From NCBI RefSeq assembly GCF_017745675.1, contig NZ_JAFLJM010000005.1, forward strand, positions 62,001 through 126,000: a DNA stretch of 64,000 bases, read 5' to 3'. Positions 43,741 to 52,680 of the stretch are shown here, in pieces. The DNA is from Alkalihalobacillus sp. BA299 (GTDB lineage Bacteria; Bacillota; Bacilli; Bacillales; Bacillaceae_F). The notes beneath the pieces are model-generated. The model was not told the origin of the DNA. It made no database searches and worked only from the letters and a program-made list of their open reading frames with translations. The translations under genes were made by a program, and so were the position numbers. Each line of letters starts with the position of its first letter. Position 1 is the first letter of the stretch.

Positions 43741-43892
43741 TCTGTAAAAATATTAAGAAGATTTGTTAATTAGTTGGAATAGTTAGACCTTTGTTGGCTC
43801 AATATGGTATGATATGATAGTGATATTAGATTATTTTCCCTTTATTGGTACAACAAATGAATAACTGACAGAGATCGTAGTAGAGGTGTTTT

Positions 43893-44564
43893 ATGAGTCG
43901 AAAAAGAAATATTGCAATTGATGGACCAGCTGGAGCTGGGAAGAGTACTGTTGCAAAAATGGTAGCTGAACAGCTAGCGTATTTATATATTGACACGGGT
44001 GCAATGTATCGGGCATTGACATACACTGCATTGGAACGTTCGGTTGATCCTGCAGATGGAGAAAAATTAAGGGAATTACTTGATCAAATTTCAATTGTTC
44101 TTAAACCTACTTCAGCTGGAACTCTCGTGTACGTAAATGATGTAGATGTAACAGAAGAGATTAGGTCAAGTGGAGTTACGAATACAGTATCAATCGTAGC
44201 TGGTCATGAAGAAGTCCGATTAGAGATGGTTAAGCAGCAACAGAAAATGGCGGGAAATGGTGGGACCGTTATGGATGGCAGAGATATTGGTACTTTTGTT
44301 CTACCACAAGCTGAACTTAAAGTTTTTCTTACAGCATCAGTTGAAGAACGAGCAAAAAGAAGACATGAAGAAAACATTCAAAAAGGATTTCCCTCTGATT
44401 TTGAAAAATTGAAAAAAGAAATTGCTCGTCGTGATGAATTAGACTCCAATCGTGAGTTTGCGCCATTACAGAAAGCTGCAGATGCTGTTGTTATCGATTC
44501 AACTCATATGACAATACCTGAAGTAGTGGACAATATTTTACATTTAGTTGAGGAAAGGTTCTGA
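43893..44564 (+). CDS. cmk: Cytidylate kinase
   Basis: Phosphorylates CMP and dCMP with ATP. The protein is 223 residues long. Walker A GPAGAGKST is at residues 11-19, DTGAMYRALT near 37-46 binds the nucleotide, MDGRDIGTFVLP is the family block near 126, and the lid with RRHEE and RRDELDSNRE follows. GAGGTG precedes the ATG by 5 bases. It starts the cmk-plsC-ypfD series. Confidence 0.96.
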   Translation: MSRKRNIAIDGPAGAGKSTVAKMVAEQLAYLYIDTGAMYRALTYTALERSVDPADGEKLRELLDQISIVLKPTSAGTLVYVNDVDVTEEIRSSGVTNTVSIVAGHEEVRLEMVKQQQKMAGNGGTVMDGRDIGTFVLPQAELKVFLTASVEERAKRRHEENIQKGFPSDFEKLKKEIARRDELDSNREFAPLQKAADAVVIDSTHMTIPEVVDNILHLVEERF

Positions 44565-44569
44565 ATTTA

Positions 44570-45157
44570 ATGGATTTATATGTATTAGGCCGCGGTTTGT
44601 GTAGAACGTTTTTTTCTGCAACATACCGAGTAGAAACGATAGGATTAGAGAACATACCTAATGAAGGTCCAGTTATACTCTGTAGTAATCATATTCATAA
44701 CTTTGATCCTCCTTTTTTAGGTTCGTATGTTCCAAGAAAAGTTCATTACATGGCAAAAGCAGAACTGTTTAAGGTTCCTGTACTCGGTCGTGCAGTCTCT
44801 GCTGTAGGTGCATTTCCTGTGAAAAGAGGATCTGGAGATAAGCAAGCTTTAAAACTTGGATTGAAGGTCTTAAAAGACGGTGGTGCTCTTGGACTATTTC
44901 CAGAGGGAACAAGAAGCAAAGATGGGAAACTTGGAAAAGGGTTAGCCGGAGCTGGCTTTTTTGCCTTACGCTCTGATGCTGTTGTTATTCCTTGTGCAAT
45001 TATCGGATCTTACAAACCCTATAGTAAATTAAGAGTGATCTACGGAGAACCGCTAGAAATGGAAAGTTTACGTGCAGCAAAAGCATCATCAGGTGATGTA
45101 ACAGATTACATTATGAAGGCAATTGGAGAGTTATTACATAAACATAAATCACAATAA
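44570..45157 (+). CDS. plsC: 1-acyl-sn-glycerol-3-phosphate acyltransferase
   Basis: Adds the second acyl chain to lysophosphatidic acid to make phosphatidic acid. The protein is 195 residues long. The catalytic HX4D box is NHIHNFDPP (near 38-46), the glycerol-phosphate-binding motif is GLFPEGTRSKDGKL (near 106-119), and VPCA-like VIPCAI follows. It lies 5 bases after cmk. Its partners PlsY (50.1 kb) and GpsA (50.9 kb), the preceding steps of phospholipid synthesis, are also in this window. Confidence 0.94.
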   Translation: MDLYVLGRGLCRTFFSATYRVETIGLENIPNEGPVILCSNHIHNFDPPFLGSYVPRKVHYMAKAELFKVPVLGRAVSAVGAFPVKRGSGDKQALKLGLKVLKDGGALGLFPEGTRSKDGKLGKGLAGAGFFALRSDAVVIPCAIIGSYKPYSKLRVIYGEPLEMESLRAAKASSGDVTDYIMKAIGELLHKHKSQ

Positions 45158-45258
45158 AGATTTTTTTCTTGGCACAGCTCTTTCACTTAGTGAAAGGTGT
45201 AATAAAAAATTAGTAATTATCGTCCCAATGCAGAGGACTTTGAAGGAGGCAATCGTCA

Positions 45259-46407
45259 ATGGTGGAAGAAATGAACAGTGAAATGACAATTAAGTCTTTT
45301 AACGTAGGTGACACTATAACTGGAAAAGTTACAAAAGTAGAGGATAAACAAGCTTTTGTAGACGTTAGTTTTAAGGTGGATGGCATTATTCCAATTAGTG
45401 AATTGTCAAGCCTTCACGTCGAAAAGGTAAGTGATGTTTTAAACGTTGGAGATGAAGTTGAGTTAAAAGTTATAAAGTTACAAGATGATGAACTTGTATT
45501 ATCTAAACGTGCCGTTCAAGCTGATAAGGCTTGGGTAGAATTAAAAGAAAAATTTAATAATAAAGAAACAATTGAGGCACAAGTTGCAGACGTTGTTAAA
45601 GGTGGACTTGTCGTCGACGTAGGTGTTAGAGGTTTCATTCCTGCATCTTTAGTTGAAAGACACTTCGTAGAAGATTTTTCTGATTATAAAGGGCGCACTC
45701 TCCGTCTTAAAGTTGTAGAAATGGAACCGGAAAACAATAAATTAATCTTATCACAACGAGCAGTGTTAGATGAAGAAGTAAACGCTAAGAAGTTATCGGT
45801 TCTAAATTCATTAAATGAAGGTGACGTTGTACAAGGTACCGTTCAACGTTTAACAGACTTCGGTGCATTTGTTGATTTAGGTGGAGTTGACGGACTTGTA
45901 CATATTTCGCAACTAGCTCATCACCGAGTAGAAAAACCTTCTGATGTCGTTCAAGAAGGAGATCAAGTAAAGGTGAAAGTATTATCTGTGGATCCAGAAA
46001 AAGAGAGAGTATCTCTTTCACTAAAGGACACTTTACCAGGTCCATGGGAAACAGTTGCTAATGATGTCAAACCAGGTGATGTTATCGAAGGAACGGTTAA
46101 ACGTCTCGTTTCATTTGGTGCATTTGTTGAGGTGGCTCCTGGTGTAGAAGGGCTTGTTCATATTTCACAAATTGCAAATCGACACATTGGTACACCTCAG
46201 GAAGTTCTGACTGAAGGTGAGAAAGTACAGGCGAAAGTTCTCGATATTAATATTAGTGAAAAACGAATTTCTCTAAGTATTCGTGCTCTTCTTGAGGATG
46301 ATGCTGTTGAAGAAGTCCCAGAGCAATATACAAAACAGGAAGAGGAACATTCGGGGTTCTCTTTAGGTGATATGATTGGAGATCAATTAAAAAAGTATAA
46401 GTCGTAG
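45259..46407 (+). CDS. ypfD: S1-domain RNA-binding protein (YpfD, RpsA-like)
   Basis: A protein of 382 residues with four S1 RNA-binding repeats (about 13-83, 100-168, 185-254 and 271-340). The last two are the best preserved, with GTVQRLTDFGAFVDLGGVDG, then LVHISQL, and GTVKRLVSFGAFVEV. It is a shorter relative of ribosomal protein S1; the Bacillus homologue is dispensable. GGAGG lies about 10 bases before the ATG. An acidic and lysine-rich tail follows the last repeat. The type 2 IPP isomerase gene follows within 9 bases. Confidence 0.93.
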   Translation: MVEEMNSEMTIKSFNVGDTITGKVTKVEDKQAFVDVSFKVDGIIPISELSSLHVEKVSDVLNVGDEVELKVIKLQDDELVLSKRAVQADKAWVELKEKFNNKETIEAQVADVVKGGLVVDVGVRGFIPASLVERHFVEDFSDYKGRTLRLKVVEMEPENNKLILSQRAVLDEEVNAKKLSVLNSLNEGDVVQGTVQRLTDFGAFVDLGGVDGLVHISQLAHHRVEKPSDVVQEGDQVKVKVLSVDPEKERVSLSLKDTLPGPWETVANDVKPGDVIEGTVKRLVSFGAFVEVAPGVEGLVHISQIANRHIGTPQEVLTEGEKVQAKVLDINISEKRISLSIRALLEDDAVEEVPEQYTKQEEEHSGFSLGDMIGDQLKKYKS

Positions 46408-46416
46408 GTGATGATA

Positions 46417-47469
46417 TTGACACTTCGTTCAGTCAGAAAAAATGAACATCTTGTTCATGCGATAGAAACAGGACAAGAAAGAACTCATGGGTTTAGTGAT
46501 ATTCAGCTTGTTCACCAAAGCCTACCAAATAGTAGCACCCAAAGTGTTGATATCTCTACAAATGTCGGCGAACTTACTATGAGTTCGCCGATTTTTATCA
46601 ATGCAATGACCGGTGGTGGTGGGGACCGTACGAAAAAAATAAATAAGCGATTAGCTGAAATTGCAAAAGTTGCAAATATTGGTATGGCGCTTGGATCACA
46701 AATGGCGGCTATCAAAAATGATGAAGAAAAAGATACATACAGTATTGTTAGAAAAGTAAATCCTAAAGGAATTGTGATTGGAAATTTAGGTAGTGAAGCA
46801 ACGGTTGAACAAGCAAAGGTCGCTGTAGATATGCTTGAAGCCGATGCGCTCCAAATTCATCTTAATGTCGTGCAAGAACTGGTTATGCCTGAAGGTGACA
46901 GAAGTTTTATAGGAGCTCTTGACCGAATTGAAAAAATCGTTCATGCACTACCCATTCCTATCATTGTTAAGGAAGTCGGATATGGGATGAGTAAAGAAAC
47001 AGCTAAAAAATTAGCTGATGTTGGCGTATCTGTTGTTGATGTTGGTGGCTTTGGGGGTACTAACTTTTCAAAAATTGAAAATAAGAGACGTGAAAAGGCG
47101 CTTCGTTTTTTTAATGATTGGGGTATCACAACAACAGCTTCTATCGTTGAAGTCGTAAAAAGTCAGCCAGGTTTGAATGTCATTTCTTCAGGTGGTATAC
47201 AAAATTCTCTTGATATCGTCAAGTCGATTGCTCTAGGTGCATCAGCTACAGGATTAGCTGGTTTTCTCTTGAAAATTTTAATCGATCAAGGTGAAGAAAG
47301 TGTCGTTCAAGAACTGGAAGATATGCATCAAGAAATTAGAATGTTAATGACAGCGCTTGGTGTGAATACGATTGCTGATTTGCAAAAGGTTCCCCTTGTC
47401 ATTAGTGGTCCAACAGACCATTGGCTGAAGCAAAGAGGATTTGCAACAGAGGAATACAGTAGAAGGTAA
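46417..47469 (+). CDS. fni: Type 2 isopentenyl-diphosphate delta-isomerase
   Basis: An FMN- and NADPH-dependent enzyme that interconverts isopentenyl and dimethylallyl diphosphate, feeding the prenyl synthases at 57-61 kb. The protein is 350 residues long. INAMTGGGGDRTKKINKRLA, ALGSQMAAIK, QIHLNVVQELVMPEGDRSF and the FMN-phosphate loop VDVGGFGGTNFSKIE are all typical. A TTG start at 46417 is chosen because AGGTGA sits 5 bases upstream and gives MTLRSVRKNEHL, matching the family; GTG 46408 and ATG 46411 overlap that site. Confidence 0.93.
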   Translation: MTLRSVRKNEHLVHAIETGQERTHGFSDIQLVHQSLPNSSTQSVDISTNVGELTMSSPIFINAMTGGGGDRTKKINKRLAEIAKVANIGMALGSQMAAIKNDEEKDTYSIVRKVNPKGIVIGNLGSEATVEQAKVAVDMLEADALQIHLNVVQELVMPEGDRSFIGALDRIEKIVHALPIPIIVKEVGYGMSKETAKKLADVGVSVVDVGGFGGTNFSKIENKRREKALRFFNDWGITTTASIVEVVKSQPGLNVISSGGIQNSLDIVKSIALGASATGLAGFLLKILIDQGEESVVQELEDMHQEIRMLMTALGVNTIADLQKVPLVISGPTDHWLKQRGFATEEYSRR

Positions 47470-47488
47470 TCAAATTGAAGACAAGCAG

Positions 47489-47516
47489 AAAAGAGGCTGA
47501 TTCAGTCTCTTTTTTG
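47489..47516 (+). terminator. Terminator after fni
   Basis: AAAAGAGGCTGA / TTCAGTCTCTTTT stem (tight loop) ending in six T's. Confidence 0.8.
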
Positions 47517-47555
47517 CATAGGAAAATTCAAAAGCCGTAATAGTAGTCTGCTATC

Positions 47556-47593
47556 AAAAAACGTCCCAAGTGGTTTACTTCACTTAGGACGTT
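47556..47593 (-). terminator. Terminator after ypzI
   Basis: Minus-strand AACGTCCTAAGTG / CACTTGGGACGTT stem (one G-T pair) with an 8-base loop, followed by TTTT. Confidence 0.82.
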
Positions 47594-47649
47594 AGTAGTC
47601 GCGTTATAATTTTTTACTTTGAAGGTTTTGATAAAAATTATTCTTTCTG

Positions 47650-47784
47650 TCAGCTTCGTTGGCGTTTTCGTGCTTCATCCGGCCCTTCTAGCTTTGTTGC
47701 GCCGCTATACTTTAAATCTTGATCTCGGTCAAGTTCGACTTTATTAGACTTCCTTAGTTTTGTCTCTTGACGATCTTTTCCCAT
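47650..47784 (-). CDS. ypzI: YpzI-family small protein, 44 residues
   Basis: Reads MGKDRQETKLRKSNKVELDR, then DQDLKYSGATKLEGPDEARK and RQRS. The MGKDRQE start, the DRDQ segment and the YxGAT block are characteristic of YpzI-like peptides in Bacillus, and its position between fni and yphA fits. GAAGGAGGAAT precedes the ATG. The peptide is highly charged and probably disordered; the function is unknown. Confidence 0.8.
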   Translation of the reverse strand: MGKDRQETKLRKSNKVELDRDQDLKYSGATKLEGPDEARKRQRS

Positions 47785-47904
47785 TTACTATTCCTCCTTC
47801 TTACTATGAATCTTGTGTAGTGTCTCACAGACTGTCTTATTTTATACATCGATGATTAGTATTTTTAGAATTGTACATAATGTTAAAGATAAGGTGGTGA
47901 GCGC

Positions 47905-48525
47905 ATGGAGGGGATTTGGTTTATTTGGTTTATGTGGATAAGCTGGATAATATGTACCTTTTATCTAAAAAAATCTAAAAAACGTACGTGGTTAGCCTTT
48001 TGGTTACTCGTTCTCATAATTGTATTTAATAAATATATTTCCGTTGCTATATACAAAGTTTCTTTAGGTTATATGATAGCAGCGCTTCTTTGTTATTGGT
48101 GTTTATCAAAATATAAGTCATTGACGATTTTATATTTGCTATTTATTTCCATGATTATTACATTTTTATTTGCAGGCCTTCATTTAATAGAACTTTATGA
48201 TCCAGTAATGTATTTAATCGTTGATAAAAGGTGGGTTATTTCTACTTTAGTTGTTATTGTAACAATTATTTTAGTTAAGGATTTCCGTGGGAGACTTGCA
48301 ATCTCGATGTCAGGTCTTATTCAAGGTGAATTTTTGTTTAAAAAATTTCTATCGACCATTTATGGGGTACAAACGATTGGAACAGGTACTTTCTTTGATT
48401 TAATTGCGTTTTCTTGTGTGTTTATTATTAGTTGGCACATGTTTGAGCAATTCTGTGAGTATATGAGTCATTATGTAAAAAAACTACCTACGACGAGAGG
48501 GAAAGATATCCGTGTTTTTCGTTAA
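47905..48525 (+). CDS. yphA: YphA-like polytopic membrane protein
   Basis: A protein of 206 residues with about six hydrophobic segments (about 4-20, 30-46, 54-64, 70-90, 110-126 and 160-178) and a basic C-terminus (KKLPTTRGKDIRVFR). Size, topology and position between ypzI and der match B. subtilis YphA, whose function is not known. AAGGTGGTGAGCGC lies before the ATG. Confidence 0.75.
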   Translation: MEGIWFIWFMWISWIICTFYLKKSKKRTWLAFWLLVLIIVFNKYISVAIYKVSLGYMIAALLCYWCLSKYKSLTILYLLFISMIITFLFAGLHLIELYDPVMYLIVDKRWVISTLVVIVTIILVKDFRGRLAISMSGLIQGEFLFKKFLSTIYGVQTIGTGTFFDLIAFSCVFIISWHMFEQFCEYMSHYVKKLPTTRGKDIRVFR

Positions 48526-48605
48526 TACTATTAGTGGATGTCTTACTTGAACTTATGATATTAGAGGCCGTTCCTTTATATCAGTGTGTGAAAAAAATAA
48601 TCTAA

Positions 48606-48635
48606 TTGTCGAATGGTGTGTAAATTTGTTAGAAT
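48606..48635 (+). promoter_or_regulatory. Promoter upstream of der
   Basis: TTGTCG, 18-base spacer, extended -10 TGTTAGAAT (48627-48635). It lies 90 bases before the der start. Confidence 0.55.
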
Positions 48636-48725
48636 AGATTAGTTGTGTTACCAAAATCATCCGTAGGACAATTACAATACAACACTATTCGTAAGTGCAA
48701 TTATAGAAAGAAAGGTAGTGAGGAT

Positions 48726-50039
48726 ATGCCCAAACCAGTGGTTGCCATTGTTGGACGTCCTAACGTAGGAAAATCAACGATCTTTAACCGAATTGTTGGA
48801 GAAAGAGTTGCAATTGTAGAAGATATGCCGGGAGTGACTCGTGATCGAATTTATAGTTCAGGTGAATGGTTACATCGCGACTTTAATTTAATCGATACCG
48901 GTGGAATTGAGCTTAGTGATGAACCATTATTAGTTCAAATGCGTGCACAAGCTGAACTAGCGATAAAAGAAGCTGATGTAATTATTTTTATTGTAAACGG
49001 AAGAGAAGGAATTACAGGTGCTGACGAAGAAGTAGTCAAAATGTTGTTTAAGTCGAAAAAACCTGTTGTTTTAGGTGTGAATAAAATTGATAATCCAGAA
49101 CAAAGAGAGAAAATTTATGAATTTTATTCTTTGGGACTAGGGGATCCTATACCTATTTCTGGGTCACACGGTTTAGGGCTAGGCGATTTGCTCGACGAAG
49201 TAATTAAACATTTTCCGGATGAAGAAGAAGATCCATATGATGAAGATACTATTCGTATTTCTTTGATTGGTCGTCCGAATGTAGGGAAATCTTCGTTAGT
49301 CAATGCATTACTTGGTGAAGAGCGAGTCATTGTTAGCAATATTCCAGGAACGACTAGGGATGCGATAGACACTCCATTCCAAAGAGATGGTCAAGAATAT
49401 GTGTTGATCGATACGGCTGGAATGAGAAAGCGTGGAAAAGTATATGAAACAACAGAAAAGTATAGTGTCCTTAGGTCTTTAAAGGCAATTGAACGTTCAG
49501 ATGTTGTTCTTGTTGTGTTAAATGCTGAGGAAGGTATTATCGAACAAGATAAAAAAATTGCTGGCTATGCCCACGAAGCAGGTCGAGCAGTTCTTGTTGT
49601 TGTTAACAAATGGGATGCGATTGCGAAAGATGACAAGACGATGCAAAATTTCGAACAAAAAATTCGTGATCACTTTTTATTTTTAAGTTATGCGCCAATC
49701 TTGTTTACTTCAGCGAAGCTAAAACAACGGCTGCAACATATACTGCCAACGGTTCAAAAAGTGTCAGAAAACCACAACCTACGTGTACCTACAAGTGTGT
49801 TGAATGATATGGTTATGGATGCTGTTGCGATGAATCCAACACCGACGGACAAAGGAAAGCGTCTGAAAATTAATTATGCGACTCAAGTAGCTGTAGGTCC
49901 TCCAACTTTTGTTTTCTTTGTGAATGAGCCTGAGCTAATGCATTTTTCTTATCAACGTTTTCTAGAAAATCGTTTAAGACAAACATTTGAATTTGAAGGA
50001 ACACCAATTAAAATTTTCGCTCGAAAGAAAAGTGATTGA
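48726..50039 (+). CDS. der: Ribosome biogenesis GTPase Der (EngA)
   Basis: An essential GTPase of 437 residues needed for 50S subunit maturation. Two tandem GTPase domains each carry a P-loop: GRPNVGKST (residues 10-18) and GRPNVGKSS (near 182). Switch motifs DTGG and DTAG and NKID/NKWD follow. A C-terminal KH-like domain (about 350-437) is present. ATG 48726 follows GGTAGTGAGG by about 4 bases; the upstream frame from 48645 adds unconserved residues. Confidence 0.96.
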   Translation: MPKPVVAIVGRPNVGKSTIFNRIVGERVAIVEDMPGVTRDRIYSSGEWLHRDFNLIDTGGIELSDEPLLVQMRAQAELAIKEADVIIFIVNGREGITGADEEVVKMLFKSKKPVVLGVNKIDNPEQREKIYEFYSLGLGDPIPISGSHGLGLGDLLDEVIKHFPDEEEDPYDEDTIRISLIGRPNVGKSSLVNALLGEERVIVSNIPGTTRDAIDTPFQRDGQEYVLIDTAGMRKRGKVYETTEKYSVLRSLKAIERSDVVLVVLNAEEGIIEQDKKIAGYAHEAGRAVLVVVNKWDAIAKDDKTMQNFEQKIRDHFLFLSYAPILFTSAKLKQRLQHILPTVQKVSENHNLRVPTSVLNDMVMDAVAMNPTPTDKGKRLKINYATQVAVGPPTFVFFVNEPELMHFSYQRFLENRLRQTFEFEGTPIKIFARKKSD

Positions 50040-50145
50040 TGAATTCTGATTTTCTCTGTAGTTTAATAGCAGTTAAACTACAATGTAAGACTACAAAGGA
50101 TACCTCACGTGTTGTTTCACTTTATCGTTAGTAGGGGAGAGTTGA

Positions 50146-50754
50146 ATGGAAATTTTTATTGCAATTGTCATTTCTTACTTAATTGGTTCAATTAGTTTTA
50201 GTTATATTATAACGAAAAAGATTAAAAAAGTTGATATCCGTCAACATGGTAGTGGTAATGCTGGAGCGACGAATACATTACGCGTACTTGGTGTAGGTCC
50301 AGCAGTTACAGTTTTATTATTAGATATGGCTAAGGGGATCTTTGCTGTTTTAGTCACATTATGGATTGTCGGTCCTGGCTGGGCACCTGCTCTAGCTGGA
50401 CTAGCTTCAATACTCGGACATAACTGGCCTATTTATTATGGGTTTCGTGGTGGGAAAGGTGTTGCGACTACAATTGGTGTTATGGCTGCCATCGTTTTTA
50501 TTCCAGCGTTAATTGGTGGAGTAATTGCAATCGTTAGTATTGCTTTAACTCGGTATGTTTCTCTAGGCTCATTATTGTTTATGGTAGCTACAACGATTGC
50601 TACGATAGCATTATCGAACATATATGAGTACCCAATGGCCTATTTTTATTTAAGCTTGGTTGTAACAATCTTATCATTTTGGCGACATCGTCAAAATGTT
50701 GTTCGCCTTTTCCAAGGTAAAGAAAATAAACTAGGTAAAAAAGCGACAAGTTGA
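50146..50754 (+). CDS. plsY: Glycerol-3-phosphate acyltransferase PlsY
   Basis: A membrane enzyme of 202 residues that acylates glycerol-3-phosphate from acyl-phosphate, the first step of phospholipid synthesis. Five hydrophobic helices and the three active-site loops are present: RQHGSGNAGATNTLRVLG (near 32-49), ILGHNWPIYYGFRGGKGVAT (near 85-104) and SFWRHRQNV (near 176-184). It lies upstream of gpsA, which makes its substrate. Confidence 0.95.
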   Translation: MEIFIAIVISYLIGSISFSYIITKKIKKVDIRQHGSGNAGATNTLRVLGVGPAVTVLLLDMAKGIFAVLVTLWIVGPGWAPALAGLASILGHNWPIYYGFRGGKGVATTIGVMAAIVFIPALIGGVIAIVSIALTRYVSLGSLLFMVATTIATIALSNIYEYPMAYFYLSLVVTILSFWRHRQNVVRLFQGKENKLGKKATS

Positions 50755-50851
50755 TATTATAAAATAACATTCATAGCTAGGGAGAGATTACGTTTTTCTC
50801 CCTCTCTTTACGACTTAGTTCAACGGATTTGAATGTTAGGGGGGTTGTTAT

Positions 50852-51898
50852 ATGTCAAAAATAGCAGTATTAGGTGCAGGGAGTTGGGGTACAGCTTTAG
50901 CAATGGTTTTAGCTGATAATGGTCATAACGTTCGTCTTTGGGCAAGAAGAGAGGATCAAGTAACAGAAATCAATGAACTGCATACAAATAAACAGTATTT
51001 ACCTGGGGTGGATCTCCCTCAAAATATTACAGCATTCACAAATATCGAATTGGCTTTATTTGAGAGTGAGGCCATCTTACTCGTTGTACCGACGAAATCA
51101 ATACGAACGGTTGTAAAAGCAATTCTTCCTCATATACGGGTAGGCGTGCCAATTATTCATGCGAGTAAAGGGATTGAACCATCGTCATCAAAGCGAATTT
51201 CTGAGATGATTGAAGAGGAGTTAACATCAGAATATCCAAACCCTGTTGTCGTCTTATCGGGGCCTAGTCATGCAGAAGAAGTTAGTTGCAGACAGCCTAC
51301 GACTGTAACCGTTTCGTCAATAAATATGGATGCCGCTGAATATGTTCAAGATTTATTTATGAACCAAAGTTTTCGTGTTTATACAAATATTGATTTAATT
51401 GGTGTGGAACTTGGAGGAGCACTCAAGAATATAATAGCATTGTGTGCTGGGTTAACTGATGGTCTAGGATTTGGAGATAATGCAAAAGCAGCTCTTATGA
51501 CAAGAGGGTTAGCGGAGATTGCAAGGCTTGGAATTAAATTAGGGGCGAACCCATTAACTTTTTCAGGACTATCTGGATTAGGTGATCTTATTGTAACTTG
51601 CACGAGTGTTCATAGTCGAAATTGGCGAGCGGGAAACATGATAGGTAAAGGAAAATCGATCGATGAAGTACTTGAACATATGGGGATGGTCGTTGAGGGA
51701 ATACGAACGACAGAGGCTGCGCATCTACTTGCAAAAAAGGTTGATGTTGATATGCCCATTACAAGTGCATTGTACGATGTATTATTCAATGGTAAAAAAC
51801 CTGAAGACGCAGTTGAAGAATTAATGGGCCGTGTAAAGAAGCATGAAGGAGAGGACTTATCAGGTCTTCTTCCTAATACTAGTAATGGTAATGCTTAG
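50852..51898 (+). CDS. gpsA: Glycerol-3-phosphate dehydrogenase [NAD(P)+]
   Basis: Reduces dihydroxyacetone phosphate to sn-glycerol-3-phosphate for lipids. The protein is 348 residues long. The Rossmann motif GAGSWGTALA is at residues 7-16, VVPTKSIR near 81, GPSHAEEV near 140, the catalytic lysine block ELGGALKNIIALCAG near 190, and SGLGDLIVTC near 250. GGGGGG precedes the ATG at 50852. It lies between plsY and a SpoVIF-like gene. Confidence 0.96.
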   Translation: MSKIAVLGAGSWGTALAMVLADNGHNVRLWARREDQVTEINELHTNKQYLPGVDLPQNITAFTNIELALFESEAILLVVPTKSIRTVVKAILPHIRVGVPIIHASKGIEPSSSKRISEMIEEELTSEYPNPVVVLSGPSHAEEVSCRQPTTVTVSSINMDAAEYVQDLFMNQSFRVYTNIDLIGVELGGALKNIIALCAGLTDGLGFGDNAKAALMTRGLAEIARLGIKLGANPLTFSGLSGLGDLIVTCTSVHSRNWRAGNMIGKGKSIDEVLEHMGMVVEGIRTTEAAHLLAKKVDVDMPITSALYDVLFNGKKPEDAVEELMGRVKKHEGEDLSGLLPNTSNGNA

Positions 51899-51991
51899 CG
51901 GGCCGCTTTTCCTATTTATGAGTAGTCATGCACATGCGAAATTTGGTTCGCATACGATATGATGACAATACTCATGAGGGAGGACAATACA

Positions 51992-52243
51992 TTGTCTAAT
52001 TTCTTTGATAATATCGAAAAGAAAACAAATGTTAAGCAAGAAGATATTTTTAAACTGGCTCAATCAGTAAGTAATGCTAACCTAAAAGATGAGAAAACAG
52101 TTCGACAATTAATTGCACAAGTGGCTCGCCTAGCAAATAAACCTGTATCCAAAGAAAAAGAAGATCAAATCGTAAATGCAATAATTAATAATAACATGCC
52201 GATGGATTTAGGCTCATTATCGAAAATGTTTGGTAAGAAATAG
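51992..52243 (+). CDS. spoVIF: Stage VI sporulation protein F-like protein
   Basis: A helical protein of 83 residues reading SNFFDNIEKKTNVKQEDIFK, with ARLANKPVSKEKEDQIVNAI, and ending MDLGSLSKMFGKK. It strongly resembles SpoVIF (YjcC) of Bacillus, which acts in spore coat assembly through GerE. The TTG at 51992 is chosen: GAGGGAGGA lies 8 bases upstream and gives the family start MSNFFDNIEKK. ATG codons at 51959 and 51962 are upstream of that site. In B. subtilis spoVIF is elsewhere, so this may be a paralogue. Confidence 0.75.
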   Translation: MSNFFDNIEKKTNVKQEDIFKLAQSVSNANLKDEKTVRQLIAQVARLANKPVSKEKEDQIVNAIINNNMPMDLGSLSKMFGKK

Positions 52244-52250
52244 GTGGAAC

Positions 52251-52386
52251 AATAGGCTCCTGTGTAAGACAAGAAAGCACCTATAGCATATAATGTAACG
52301 AACGGCTATCATGAAGGCTGTAACCCGAGGGTGGAGTATTTAGTCAGGTTGGAGATAGGTGCCCCTATTCTCCAGCTTTTTTCTTT
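52251..52386 (+). other. Candidate structured leader RNA with terminator, between spoVIF-like gene and yphE
   Basis: GGAGATAGG (52351-52359) can pair with CCTATTCTCC (52364-52373) as a terminator followed by TTTTTTCTTTTT. The competing long-range pairs GCACCTAT/ATAGGTGC (52277-52284 with 52355-52362) and AATAGG/CCTATT (52251-52256 with 52364-52369) would block it. This is the arrangement of an attenuator or riboswitch. I do not recognise a known class. The region is 213 bases without a gene. Confidence 0.5.
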
Positions 52387-52456
52387 TTGGACAAGTCTTC
52401 ATCGAAAAGTTTTGCTATGATATAATAGATTTTGTTTATTAAGGAGGTCTGAGAGA

Positions 52457-52660
52457 ATGTCACAAGCGATGATCAATATGTATATATCCTTTTTTGCCAT
52501 GTTCTTGATGTTTGTTTCAGTTGCTACAGCTGTTTTTAGCAGATTAAAACTAAAAGGGGTATTTAAAGGAATTGTTCTTGCATTTTCTTTTATTTGTCTT
52601 ATGGTATCAGGTCTCATCGTATTTTTAATTGTAATTGGAGGACCAACGGCTACATTATAA
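52457..52660 (+). CDS. yphE: YphE-like small membrane protein (DUF2768)
   Basis: A protein of 67 residues with two hydrophobic helices (about 6-26 and 37-60) separated by a basic loop (SRLKLKGVFKG). N-terminal MSQAMINMYISFFAMFLMF and position before yphF match YphE of B. subtilis. GGAGGTCTGAGAG precedes the ATG. Function is unknown. Confidence 0.85.
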   Translation: MSQAMINMYISFFAMFLMFVSVATAVFSRLKLKGVFKGIVLAFSFICLMVSGLIVFLIVIGGPTATL

Positions 52661-52680
52661 AAAAATAGGATGGATATATT

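Noticed and set aside
47482-47600. Two adjacent hairpins considered as a single regulatory RNA
   Set aside because: They are better explained as back-to-back terminators of fni (plus strand) and ypzI (minus strand).
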